The notes beneath the pieces are model-generated. The model saw only the letters and a list, made by a program, of their open reading frames with translations. It was not told the DNA's origin and searched no databases. Below, piece by piece: positions 5,855 to 13,786 of a stretch of 20,007 bases of DNA. Made by a program: the position numbers and the translations under genes. The stretch spans positions 1 through 20,007 of IMG/VR virus record IMGVR_UViG_3300023208_000402. One strand, written 5' to 3'. This DNA comes from a virus. Each line of letters opens with the position of its first letter. The first letter of the stretch is position 1.

Positions 5855-7243
5855 TTACCAGCTCGAAACGGTCGCGCCGCCTTTGGTGGTCGCTGGGGCA
5901 GCGCTACCACTGGCCTGCGGCTGGAAATCACTGCTGCTGGGCTTCGGCCGCGCCGCGGGGATGTCCGGCGCCGATAGCGGCACGCCCGTGCGGACCGAAA
6001 GGTTCTGCCGGCCCTTGTTGACAAGTCGGAATGCCTCGTCGAGGCTCTCGCGGAACTGCTTCTCGCTTTGGGTGCGCTTAAGGTTGGCCAGCGCGGCCTG
6101 CAGCTTCTCGCCCTCGGCGTTCGACAGCGCGCCCTGCCCCTTCATGTTCGGGACCTGCGAAAGGAAGGCCTGTGAGCCCAGTTGCTCGATCAGCGCGATG
6201 GCGTCTGCCCGGTCGTTGGCCGAGGCGGTGATGCCCATCGCGGCAGCGGTGTTGCTGCCCATCAAGGTGTGCGGGTACATCTCGTTGCCAGCGACCGGCC
6301 CGACCACCGTGCCGAGCGCCGGGTTCTTGCGCAGGCGCTCAATGGTGTTGAGCATGTTGTCCATCGTCGCTGCGCTGGCCTCCGCGCCGGCGACCTTCTC
6401 ACGGATCTTGTCGTCAAGCGCAGTGCGCGCCTCCTGCGCCTTGAGTTGAAGTTCCTCGCGCTTGAGTTGGTTGCCCTCGCGGCTAGTGGCCGCATTCATC
6501 GCGGCGATGCGGTTCGCCTCCTTGGCGATCTCGATGTCGGCCACCACCTTCTTGATGTCCCAGCCCTTCTTTTGCAGGTCCATCACGGCGCTCTGGTCGG
6601 CGTACTTCGCGGCAACCTTCGCCGTTTCGGCATCGGCTTCTGCCTTGTTGGCGCCCGCCTCGGCAGTGCGCAGTTCAGCAGGGGCCTTCGCGGCCGCGCG
6701 GTCTTCCGCTCCAATCTTTCCAACGCTCTCGATCACCTTGTCGCCGCCGGGCAGCGACGCGAGCATGAGCCCCATGACGTTCCCGGCGAACTCCGGGTGC
6801 TCACGCACCAACTGAGCCTGCGTTCGAAGCGCATCGATCTCACGCTTATCGGCTCCAGAGTTCTCCATCGCCGTTGCGCGCTGGTCCATGAGGTCCGCAG
6901 CGATCTCCGGCTTGCCGTTCCGGACCGCGGCGTAGTACTGGGACACGTCGCTGAGATGCGATTGCTGCTGATCGGCGCTGCGCAGCTTCCAGGACGATTC
7001 GAACTGCTCGCGTAGCTGAGGCATCTGGACGATGGCGTCCGCGTAGTCCTGGGCCGTCTTCTGAGGCTTGGACATGAACTGCTGCAGGTACTGCTGCTGC
7101 CGTTGCTGCTGCTGCAGCGCGAGCTGTTGCTGCTGTTGCTGCATCTGGTCCTGGCGGATCGCCGCGCCGGCCTGGTAGCCCTTCAGCGCAGATTCGAAGG
7201 GCGTGGCGACGTCGATGCTGTAGTCGATCGGTCCGAGGGCCAT
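5855..7243 (-). CDS. DNA ejection protein (gp20 position)
   Basis: A 462-residue, mostly helical protein in the P22 gene 20 position; P22 gp20 is 471 aa. After an N-terminal segment (GPIDYSIDVATPFESALKGYQAG) comes a Gln-rich tract at about 33-54, then long charged heptad-like stretches (about 190-290, rich in Ala, Lys and Glu) that suggest coiled coil, and a Pro/Ser/Ala-rich C-terminus. The opening 'P..YSIDV..PF..ALKG...G' occurs in many phage ejection proteins. The ATG shares one base with the upstream stop (TGATG), so translation is probably coupled. No enzymatic motif is visible. Confidence 0.7.
   Translation of the reverse strand: MALGPIDYSIDVATPFESALKGYQAGAAIRQDQMQQQQQQLALQQQQRQQQYLQQFMSKPQKTAQDYADAIVQMPQLREQFESSWKLRSADQQQSHLSDVSQYYAAVRNGKPEIAADLMDQRATAMENSGADKREIDALRTQAQLVREHPEFAGNVMGLMLASLPGGDKVIESVGKIGAEDRAAAKAPAELRTAEAGANKAEADAETAKVAAKYADQSAVMDLQKKGWDIKKVVADIEIAKEANRIAAMNAATSREGNQLKREELQLKAQEARTALDDKIREKVAGAEASAATMDNMLNTIERLRKNPALGTVVGPVAGNEMYPHTLMGSNTAAAMGITASANDRADAIALIEQLGSQAFLSQVPNMKGQGALSNAEGEKLQAALANLKRTQSEKQFRESLDEAFRLVNKGRQNLSVRTGVPLSAPDIPAARPKPSSSDFQPQASGSAAPATTKGGATVSSW
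7081..7143 (-). repeat. CAG/CTG-type triplet tract coding for a poly-Gln stretch
   Basis: Mostly CTG and TTG triplets on the plus strand (CAG and CAA on the coding strand) encode about 17 Gln in 22 codons near the N-terminus of the gp20-position protein. Leu, Arg, Ala and Tyr codons break up the run. Such tracts can change length by slippage. Whether this one does is unknown. Confidence 0.6.
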
Positions 7244-7938
7244 CAGAATTTCCCCCCGTTGCCGTAGTAGGTCCCAATGGCCTGGGTGACGCCGTTGACT
7301 GCGCTCGACGTGGCCTTGCCTTGCGCCAGGTATGCGCCTGCTTGGGCCGCGCCTTGCTGCTGCAGCAGGTTCGTCACGTTGCCAGCCGACTGCATGCCTG
7401 CGTTCCCGGTCATGGCGGCCGCGTTCTGGCCGATGCTGGTCATGCCACCCAGCTTCGTGTACTGGTCATTGATCGTCTGGGCCAGAAGAAGAGGCGAGTA
7501 CTGTGCAAGCGCAGCCTGCGTGTTGCCGCCTCGCAGCCCCCCAGTAGCCGAGGCGTTCTGCAGAATGCTGGTCTCGCCCTGCTTTAGCTGCGCCTGAAAT
7601 GCTGGCGAGCTCTGCAGCGCAGCCACTGCCTGCTGCTGGGCATTGGCGCCGTTCAACCCAAGCAGGTTCTGCTGCGCCGACAGCGACGAGTTCCCGGCTT
7701 GCACGTACGGGCTCAGCAGCTTCTGAATCGCTGCAAACTGCTGGGTGTTCTGATCGATGCCGGCTTCTGCTGCGGCCTGTTGAGCATCAGCGGCCTTGTT
7801 CGCGGCGCTGCGCTGAGCGTCGGCCGACACCACGCCTCCGACCACCGCGGCGCCAACCATGGCCGCCGCAACCGTCGTCATCCGAGCCGACAGCCCCTCA
7901 AGCGAGGGCCATCTCCGGGTGTTAGATGAGCTTCGCAT
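7243..7938 (-). CDS. DNA ejection protein (gp7 position)
   Basis: A 231-residue protein in the P22 gene 7 position; P22 gp7 is 229 aa. Two starts compete. ATG 7938 overlaps the acetyltransferase gene by 17 nt and has GGAG 7 bases upstream. ATG 7881 gives MTTVAAAMVGAAVVGGVV, a hydrophobic N-terminus typical of this ejection-protein class, but has a weaker ribosome site. The first 19 residues from 7938 are basic and Ser-rich, and from memory P22 gp7 loses about 20 N-terminal residues on maturation, so the longer form is kept. The remainder is Gln-, Ala- and Asn-rich with AAANKAADAQQAA-like helix, 'LSPYVQAGN' and 'LNGANAQQQAV' motifs, which recur in phage DNA-transfer proteins. Confidence 0.7.
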   Translation of the reverse strand: MRSSSNTRRWPSLEGLSARMTTVAAAMVGAAVVGGVVSADAQRSAANKAADAQQAAAEAGIDQNTQQFAAIQKLLSPYVQAGNSSLSAQQNLLGLNGANAQQQAVAALQSSPAFQAQLKQGETSILQNASATGGLRGGNTQAALAQYSPLLLAQTINDQYTKLGGMTSIGQNAAAMTGNAGMQSAGNVTNLLQQQGAAQAGAYLAQGKATSSAVNGVTQAIGTYYGNGGKF

Positions 7939-8446
7939 ACAGGCGCTCCACGGGCTTGTAGCCCAGGCGTTCGAACAGTGGCCCCTGGTCCATGTGGAGC
8001 TTCGTGGCAGTGAAGAGCTTGCGGACGCCCAGCTTCTTCAACTCTCGCTCCACGGCCTGGAAAAGGCGCATCGCGGTGATTCCGTGTCGGCACTCGGGGG
8101 CAATCCAGTAGACGTCTGTGATGCCGTGCAGCGTGCTGGCGTAGTGGAGGTGCCAGGACACGATGGCGACGTGATAGCCGATCAGCAGGCCATCGCGGCG
8201 CACGGTGAGGACATGCAGGCCGCCCACATCCGCCAGGGCGTCGTAGCGCGCGTGGTCAATATCGAGAGGAACGTCGGCATGGTTCAGCGCCACCTCTCGC
8301 CAGTGGCGGACGAACAGCTCACGGGCCTCTCCCTTAAACGATCTCCAGGGCTCGGTCTGGTACACGGTCCCGCGTTGGACCGTTCGCACGCCCTCAGACG
8401 CTGTCGCGAGGATGGCGCCACCCGTGGCCATGATGGCGCCGATCAC
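7922..8446 (-). CDS. GNAT-family N-acetyltransferase
   Basis: A protein of about 174 residues with a GNAT core: strands around LHVLTVRRDGLLIGYHVAIVSW, then GITDVYWIAPECRHGITAMRLFQAVERELKK, which matches the acetyl-CoA pyrophosphate-binding beta4-alpha3 motif (R-H-G-I-T in place of R/Q-x-x-G-x-G/A). A C-terminal LFERLGYKPVERLYAKLI follows, typical of the GNAT end. The best start is GTG 8446, which overlaps the hydroxylase stop (GTGA) and has GAGG 8 bases upstream. GTG 8455 and ATG 8431 are alternatives. It would transfer an acetyl group from acetyl-CoA to an amine; the substrate is unknown. It fills the slot of P22 gene 14 (172 aa) together with the neighbouring hydroxylase, but sequence relation to gp14 is not shown. 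Confidence 0.8.
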   Translation of the reverse strand: MIGAIMATGGAILATASEGVRTVQRGTVYQTEPWRSFKGEARELFVRHWREVALNHADVPLDIDHARYDALADVGGLHVLTVRRDGLLIGYHVAIVSWHLHYASTLHGITDVYWIAPECRHGITAMRLFQAVERELKKLGVRKLFTATKLHMDQGPLFERLGYKPVERLYAKLI

Positions 8447-9033
8447 TTGGAGCACCTCGCGTCCATCACAAGATGGATACGGTCAATCGGGCTGTCGTTG
8501 ATGACTTCGTGCTCGACCTTGTTGTCGAACCAGAAGACAGACCCGGTCTCCCAGTACGTCACTTCGTCGCCCGCACGGAACTTCACGCCCTCTGCACTCT
8601 GCAGCACGACATGGAATCGGCTGTAGTAGCCGGCATGCTCTTCGGTGTCCGGATGAGGATAGATCCGGCCGCCAGGGGCGATCTTGTTGATAATGACGCG
8701 GCCGAGCCGCTCACCGGCAACCGCGGCGAATACATTCATGACCAGAGGGCGTGCCTCGGTCAGGATCGAATACGCGGGGTAGTCGATGCTCTCGTGCTGG
8801 TCGTACCCAGGCAGGCGGTTCTGCTTGTAGAGCTCGACCTTCTTCTCTGCGCTCTTGCCCTTGAAGACCACCTTCTCCGGGAAGCGGAGCATGATGCTCT
8901 CGACATCGCCGAACGGTCCTTGTGGGTAGTGCCGAAGGAAGGAGTCTTCCTTCCACAGGTCGGGCCGGCGCGCGAGGGCCAGCATCAATGGCATGACGTT
9001 GATGCCAGTACCGAGCCGCAGGAAGTTCCGCAT
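8443..9033 (-). CDS. 2OG/Fe(II) oxygenase, aspartyl/asparaginyl beta-hydroxylase-like
   Basis: A 196-residue protein with the double-stranded beta-helix fold signature of the aspartyl/asparaginyl beta-hydroxylase family. HPDTE at 127-131 supplies His127 and Asp129 as metal ligands, EHEVINDS at 174-181 supplies distal His175, and Arg185 (DRIHL) is the likely 2-oxoglutarate anchor. YYSRFHVVLQ at 136-145 and GSVFWFDNKVEH match the family pattern of strands around the active site. It would hydroxylate a side chain using oxygen, 2-oxoglutarate and iron, releasing succinate and carbon dioxide. The start ATG 9033 has a GA-rich ribosome site. It overlaps the acetyltransferase by 4 nt, so the two are probably co-translated. 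The substrate is unknown; a virion or host protein is possible. A 110-base gap separates it from the fibre gene upstream. Confidence 0.83.
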   Translation of the reverse strand: MRNFLRLGTGINVMPLMLALARRPDLWKEDSFLRHYPQGPFGDVESIMLRFPEKVVFKGKSAEKKVELYKQNRLPGYDQHESIDYPAYSILTEARPLVMNVFAAVAGERLGRVIINKIAPGGRIYPHPDTEEHAGYYSRFHVVLQSAEGVKFRAGDEVTYWETGSVFWFDNKVEHEVINDSPIDRIHLVMDARCSK

Positions 9034-9143
9034 TGCAGTTCACTCTCTCCCGCTACTTGCGGGGTTCAGTGAGCTGCTGGCGGCTCGACGTGCTCAGCGG
9101 ACCGGGATCCGGTCGATTGGCGGATTGTATGGCGTGAAGCCGC

Positions 9144-10040
9144 TCAAGTGAGCAGTGCCGCGCGGGTAGTGTGCGTCTGGATCGCCGATTGCTGCAGGGT
9201 AAGCGACACCTTCAGCGCCGCTGTTGTGTCGATGGTTGCTGCTGAGTAGGCGCCGTTCGCAATGCCGAGCACCGCACTGGCCAGGGTGGCGCGGCCGCCC
9301 GCGGTTGCTGTGCCGGTGACGCCTGCGGTCAGGCAGGAAATCAGCGCCTCGACGCTGGTCCAGTCGTTCGCCACGCCAGCCGCGCTGGTGGCGAAGGTTG
9401 CCACCAAGGCGTCCGCAGTGGTCCCCGCAGTGCCGATGCGTAGGCGATAGGTCAGCGTGGCCGTGCTGCTCACCTGCCCGATAGCCGAGAGCCGCAGGTT
9501 TCGTCCTGCCGACAGGAATCCTGCGACAAGGCTCCACTGCGCAATTACCGTCTCGCCGGTGCCTGTGCCATTCGTGAGCGCGGCCGCCCCTGGCTGCGCG
9601 GTCAGTAGAGGATAGCGGGCGTCGCCCTCGGTTTGCGTGAGGTACTGAGGGTGCGGGTCAACCGCGGCGACGTGGGCGGCCACAGCGGCAGAGGCGGCGC
9701 CGATCGCGTCGTAGAGCGCATCCCCTTCGGCCTGCTGCAGGTACTGGGGATGCGGGTCGGCCGCAAGTTCGTGGGCCGAGATGGCCGCCACCGCTGAGTT
9801 GGCGGTGCCCTGTGCAGCGGCGGCGTCCGTGATTGCCTCCGCCGCCGCGTTCGCCGCCGCAGCCGCAACGGAGGTCGCCGTGTCGGCTGAATCCTGCGCC
9901 TCGTTGACGCCGGCCGGCAGCGTCGTGCCGACGTCGGACTGCAGGGCCTCGAAGACCTTGATGAGTCGATGATTGCCGCCCAACGCTGCAGCGAGCTCAG
10001 CGCGCGGGATGGGCCTGGTCTGGGTGATGAGGTCAGCCAC
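9144..10040 (-). CDS. tail fibre or tail needle protein (gp26 position)
   Basis: A 298-residue protein with a GTG start at 10040 overlapping the gp10-like stop. Residues 45-90 are Ala-rich and helical, fit for a trimeric coiled coil. Then come two copies, 33 residues apart, of a repeat holding DPHPQYL (95-101 and 128-134) followed by EGDA(L/R)Y; this HxxxDPHPQYL type is common in phage tail fibres. The C-terminal 140 residues (ETVIAQWSL, LTYRLRIGTAGTTADALVATF) are beta-rich and look like a jelly-roll knob. It lies where P22 has gene 26, the needle that plugs the tail and probes the envelope, but no gp26 sequence likeness is evident beyond length class and trimeric helix. A receptor-binding fibre is an equal alternative. 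Confidence 0.65.
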   Translation of the reverse strand: MADLITQTRPIPRAELAAALGGNHRLIKVFEALQSDVGTTLPAGVNEAQDSADTATSVAAAAANAAAEAITDAAAAQGTANSAVAAISAHELAADPHPQYLQQAEGDALYDAIGAASAAVAAHVAAVDPHPQYLTQTEGDARYPLLTAQPGAAALTNGTGTGETVIAQWSLVAGFLSAGRNLRLSAIGQVSSTATLTYRLRIGTAGTTADALVATFATSAAGVANDWTSVEALISCLTAGVTGTATAGGRATLASAVLGIANGAYSAATIDTTAALKVSLTLQQSAIQTHTTRAALLT

Positions 10041-11451
10041 CGTCGCCCCCGAATGTCAGCGGCTCGATCTGGGCCTGCAGCGCGGCGATCGACAGGTGGG
10101 CGTCGGACGTGCCACGGAACCGCTGCGTGCGGTACATCTGCATGTCGCCATTGCGGCGCCAAGCGATGCGCTTCGCCCGCTGGCCCTGCTTGCCGGCGGC
10201 CTTGGGACGCTCCTGGCTCCACGTCTCACCATCCAGGCTGTACGAGGTCCAAATTGTCGGCTCGGGGCCGAGCGCCACGCGGCCGGGGAGCGTGATGAGC
10301 TCCAGTTCATGGACCACCGCGCCGTCCCCGCCGTTGAACAGCATGAGAGTGCCGAACTCCCAGCCAATCTTGGCGCCGAAGTGGTCCGAGCGGTTCGTGA
10401 CAAGTTCACCGATGCCAGGTCCGGTCGGGTCGCCTGCGAGCCAACGGTCGTACGCCCACACGAGGCTTCGAGCGCGGTAGGTTGAGGGCTCCCCGAGGCC
10501 GCTGTCGGCGCTGTACCACACCGGTTCTCCCGCGGCCTTGGAGGCGGCCGCGTCGTAGATCCAGCACTGGTCCGGCAGGTGCATGTAGAGCTGTAGATGC
10601 CCCTTGGACACGCGTGACTCCAGCACCACATCGGCCAGTTGCGCCTCGGTGTAGCCCTCGAGCACTTGGTCGATCTCGCGCGTTGACAGCTTCGTCGAAT
10701 CGCCTGGCTGCATCAGCCACACCGCAGGCGCCTCGTTCTTGCCCCCCCCGAGGAACGCGAAAGACCCAATGAACTCGCTCACCGCGTGAGTACCGATCGC
10801 GCCCCGCGGCACCTGCGCTTCTTCAATCCGCTGAAATGGGAAGTTGTCGCCACCGACGTTCTCGAACACCTCGATCGTGTGCCGGCCGAAGGCATACACC
10901 TCGTTGCGCAACTCCCGCACGGCTTTGATGGGGTCGGGGTCGCTCTCCGCGCTGCCGTACTTCAGCGGGTTGACTGCGGTTGGGTCGTTGAGCTCGGTGA
11001 CGATCAGGTAAGTGCCGTCCGTGGTCATGTAGTACCCGGCGACCCACTGCATGTCCACCACTGTGCCCAGATCGGTATCGGTCACCTGGCTGAGCGTGGA
11101 ACCGTTCCAGTAGTACAGCCGGCCACCAGACGCGATCGCCAAGCGATCGAAGCCATAGTCCAGCGTGACCTGCCCCACCCCGCCGACATCCCCCAGTACC
11201 GTGACGCTTCCGCCTGCGCTCACGCTGCACAGCTTGGTGCCCATGACCCGGTACATGACCCCGTTCCATTCGATCCCGCCGCGGTCAACGCCAGGGCCGG
11301 TGCCGAACAACACAATGCCATCGGCCGGGCGCAGATAGCCCTGGCTGATGCCTTGCGCCTTCGGCACGGCGACCATGTTGCGCGGGTAGCGCGTGCGCCA
11401 GTCGGGGGCCTGGTCTGCGTACACGCCGTTCAGGATCGGGATGGCGGTCAT
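10033..11451 (-). CDS. packaged-DNA stabilisation protein, P22 gp10-like
   Basis: A 472-residue protein, the length I recall for P22 gp10, with matching landmarks: N-terminal NMVAVPKAQGISQGYLRPADGI (P22: NMLATPKE..SSGYLRSFPGI), VYR-type motif YRVMGTKL, LGDVGGVGQV (P22: VGDVAGSGRV), EVYAFGRHTIEVFEN (P22: IVCFGSSTIEYF) and a C-terminal arginine-rich RMQMYRTQRF-like block. P22 gp10 forms a hexameric ring below gp4 in the tail hub, closes the portal channel and carries gp26 and the tailspikes. The start at ATG 11451 has a poor ribosome site. The 45-base gap to the GH5 gene upstream is longer than most gaps here. Confidence 0.88.
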   Translation of the reverse strand: MTAIPILNGVYADQAPDWRTRYPRNMVAVPKAQGISQGYLRPADGIVLFGTGPGVDRGGIEWNGVMYRVMGTKLCSVSAGGSVTVLGDVGGVGQVTLDYGFDRLAIASGGRLYYWNGSTLSQVTDTDLGTVVDMQWVAGYYMTTDGTYLIVTELNDPTAVNPLKYGSAESDPDPIKAVRELRNEVYAFGRHTIEVFENVGGDNFPFQRIEEAQVPRGAIGTHAVSEFIGSFAFLGGGKNEAPAVWLMQPGDSTKLSTREIDQVLEGYTEAQLADVVLESRVSKGHLQLYMHLPDQCWIYDAAASKAAGEPVWYSADSGLGEPSTYRARSLVWAYDRWLAGDPTGPGIGELVTNRSDHFGAKIGWEFGTLMLFNGGDGAVVHELELITLPGRVALGPEPTIWTSYSLDGETWSQERPKAAGKQGQRAKRIAWRRNGDMQMYRTQRFRGTSDAHLSIAALQAQIEPLTFGGDGG

Positions 11452-11496
11452 GTGTCTAGTGGGTGCACCGGCAGGGGATGAGATTTCAGGCAGGGA

Positions 11497-13176
11497 TCAG
11501 GCGCCAATGCCATACGCAGTCGTGGAGCCCGAGCCGAGCGGCCACACGGCGTATAGATCTCGCTCGCCCCCCGTTGGGGGCGATGTCGGCGCCACAAACG
11601 CCCCCGCGTCGTCGTCCTTTAGCCATGCGGCGCACCAATACAACGCGCCACCATTGGCAGTGATTGCGTTCCCGGCGGTGCTCCCAGACGTGCCGACGCC
11701 CCAAGAGCCGCTGTCGCCAAGCCCTGCGGCGTCTCCCGTCGTGGCGGACGAAGCCACCAATACACCATCCACGTAAAGACGGACGCCAACCGTGCGCGAA
11801 TAATAAGCACGGATATGATGCTCCAGTCCGTCCTTAATATTCGATGCTGCGACTATCGTCACAGACCCATAGAGCGCAAGCGGCCTGCCAGAAGAGTCAA
11901 TGCCGAGCCGAAACGTGTTGCCGAAAAAGTATCTCGTCGCGCCTGGCGCCCAGCCAGAAGGAATGCTCACAACCCCCTCAAGCATGCACGGAGCGCTGCG
12001 GAAGACAGGGCTTAAATAGTCTCCGTTTGCGCTGTACCCCGGATTCACAGAATATGCTGAATAGCTGTACCCGCCTGTCATCGCTGTTTTGCCGTTGACA
12101 GTGCCGAAGACGACGCTTTGGTCCGACATTGATAAGACGCCCGCCGAAACTACCGTGGACCCATCGCGCTTTGAGCCGCGCAAAAAGTACGGACGCTGCG
12201 CCAACGACTGTTGTGTGTCAGCGTAATTTGATCCCTGCAAAAGCAGAATATAGGAGCCCGACCAATAATTACCCGCCCCCCATACTGTCCAGCCTATCCA
12301 CACGTCCGAATTGTTATTCATGTGCGCTAATCCGCGCTTCATGCAGTCGAGTGCCAGTTGAGTCGAACTGCCTGCTCCGCCTTCACCAAAAAACAGTTTG
12401 ATCCCCGCCTTGCGGGCGATCACGGTAGCGGCGCTTATGAAATTCCTGAAAATATTGGCGCCACGCACTTGTGCGCTTGTCCCCGAGAAGCCGTCATCGA
12501 AATATTGGTGCAGCTCATACGCGACGTTGTTGTACGGATCGGATATAAGCGCCGGCATGAGATACCCGCGCTTGTTCGTCGTGCCTTCGGAAACGAAATT
12601 GCCGACAGTGCTGCCGCTATTTGGAGGGACGAGGATTAGTTGGCTTGTGGCGCCAGCGCTCCTGATAGCAGATATGCACGCATTACACACCCCGGCCCAC
12701 ACCGTATAGTCGTTCTCCGCAGGTTCGTTCATCAACCCGAACACTACGTTCTGGCTAGATGCAAATACCGCCGCCAGTTTCCCCCAAAAGTCGCTCAGTG
12801 TTGCCGCATTGCAGTCCGATGTAACCGAGTAGTATTTGCCATAGTTGTGGCAATCAAGAATGACTTTGATTCCAAATGCGGCGCACCGAGAGACCATCGT
12901 CTGCAGTCGCCCGACATTGGTTGCGTCCAAGTCCCCGTATAACGTCGGCTGAAGCCTTTCCCACTTGAACGGGAATCTGACGATGTTCACTCCACGCGCC
13001 GCCCAAAACGTAACGCTTTGATTCCCCGGCAGGAAATAGTCAACACCGAACGTGCCCGGCAACACGCCGCCGGCGAACTCCATCCCAGACAGGTTGATGC
13101 CGCAATACTGCACGCCCGTGTCGGGGCCCGTGTACGCTTTAGCAATCGCGGCGCGAGCGAGAGATGATCTGCCCAT
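11497..13176 (-). CDS. GH5 glycoside hydrolase (cellulase-like) with LamG-like C-terminal domain
   Basis: A 559-residue protein. Residues 20-330 carry the full glycoside hydrolase family 5 set: Arg67 (NIVRFPF), HN at 110-111 (LDCHNY), NEP at 150-152 with acid/base Glu151, His223 (ELHQYFD), nucleophile Glu265 (FFGEGG) and the aromatic run GWTVWGAGNYW at 295-305. Family members cut beta-1,4 glucans, mannans and related sugars; the substrate here is unknown. Residues about 385-525 look like a LamG/concanavalin-type sandwich (FRLGIDSSGRPLALYG, HIRAYYSRTVGVRLYVDGVLVAS). No signal peptide is present, so release by lysis or incorporation in the virion is likely. GGAG lies 8 bases before the ATG. It sits between the gp4-like and gp10-like genes, where P22 has nothing. 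GC is about 51% at 12181-12360, against 70% at 11701-11760 and 10081-10140, which suggests acquisition by transfer. Confidence 0.87.
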   Translation of the reverse strand: MGRSSLARAAIAKAYTGPDTGVQYCGINLSGMEFAGGVLPGTFGVDYFLPGNQSVTFWAARGVNIVRFPFKWERLQPTLYGDLDATNVGRLQTMVSRCAAFGIKVILDCHNYGKYYSVTSDCNAATLSDFWGKLAAVFASSQNVVFGLMNEPAENDYTVWAGVCNACISAIRSAGATSQLILVPPNSGSTVGNFVSEGTTNKRGYLMPALISDPYNNVAYELHQYFDDGFSGTSAQVRGANIFRNFISAATVIARKAGIKLFFGEGGAGSSTQLALDCMKRGLAHMNNNSDVWIGWTVWGAGNYWSGSYILLLQGSNYADTQQSLAQRPYFLRGSKRDGSTVVSAGVLSMSDQSVVFGTVNGKTAMTGGYSYSAYSVNPGYSANGDYLSPVFRSAPCMLEGVVSIPSGWAPGATRYFFGNTFRLGIDSSGRPLALYGSVTIVAASNIKDGLEHHIRAYYSRTVGVRLYVDGVLVASSATTGDAAGLGDSGSWGVGTSGSTAGNAITANGGALYWCAAWLKDDDAGAFVAPTSPPTGGERDLYAVWPLGSGSTTAYGIGA

Positions 13177-13179
13177 TGG

Positions 13180-13779
13180 TCACACTCCGCTGACGATGTA
13201 GCTGTTGCGATTCGAGGCGCGCTGCTGGACCACGAACATCGGATTGCCGGCGTACGCTCTGGCGATGCTCGTCGTCGCACCATTGAGTAGCACCGTGCCA
13301 TCGCTGACGATGGAGCAGCCGCCCGCACTGGGGATCACGGAGAAGGCTACGTTGTCCTTCAGCCCGGCAGACAGTGTGATGGCATAGACGCCCGTGACCT
13401 CCAGGACAGCATCGGAATAGGTGTCCTGATTGGCCGTGGTGATGGTCACATCGGACGACACCAGCAAAACCCTAGCCCCTGACACCGCTGCTCCGTTTTT
13501 AGAGTCACGGGGCGTGCCGTCATCGCCCACCACCACCCGGCGCGACGGGTCCACGAAGGTGGAGACGTCATAGGTGACGGCGGAAACACCGGCCGTGAGA
13601 CCAACAGTGCGGTCTTGGTCGAACGGACCGATGCGCCATTCGTCGCCGGCGGTGAGCGCCTGAGTGAACGAGGCTTGCGTGGATGCGATCACCGCGACAC
13701 CAGGGCCGCGGCCGATGATCACTTGCTTGGCCGTGAGGCTGATGGAGGCGGTGACGCCGGCGTTGATGGTGGTGCTCAT
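13180..13779 (-). CDS. beta-rich phage structural protein, unknown role
   Basis: A 199-residue protein starting at ATG 13779 behind GAGGA; the frame is open 15 codons further but the earlier ATG overlaps the upstream gene. It is almost entirely Val/Thr/Ser/Ala beta-type sequence in two parts. Residues 1-90 contain IIGRGPGVAVIASTQ, WRIGPFDQDRTVGL and YDVSTF; residues 95-199 contain RVLLVSSDVTITTANQDTYSDAVLEVTG and SIVSDGTVLLNGATTSI. The second part looks like domains found in phage fibre and decoration proteins. It ends 3 bases before the GH5 start, and the ribosome site for the GH5 gene lies across its stop codon. An adaptor or carrier for the GH5 protein, or a fibre component, are guesses from position. 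Confidence 0.6.
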   Translation of the reverse strand: MSTTINAGVTASISLTAKQVIIGRGPGVAVIASTQASFTQALTAGDEWRIGPFDQDRTVGLTAGVSAVTYDVSTFVDPSRRVVVGDDGTPRDSKNGAAVSGARVLLVSSDVTITTANQDTYSDAVLEVTGVYAITLSAGLKDNVAFSVIPSAGGCSIVSDGTVLLNGATTSIARAYAGNPMFVVQQRASNRNSYIVSGV

Positions 13780-13786
13780 GTGTTCC

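Noticed and set aside
6182-7015. Plus-strand frames opposite ejection-protein genes (also 4040-4813 and 7859-8626)
   Set aside because: Same GC-driven antisense pattern, with no start signal or family likeness.
7081-7143. CRISPR or tandem-repeat array
   Set aside because: The repeat is a triplet tract inside a coding sequence that gives poly-Gln; there are no spacers and no cas genes.
11497-13176. Reading the GH5 protein as a second tailspike
   Set aside because: It has a GH5 active-site set and a LamG-like tail and no head-binding or beta-helix motifs; the tailspike is already present at 2069-3811.
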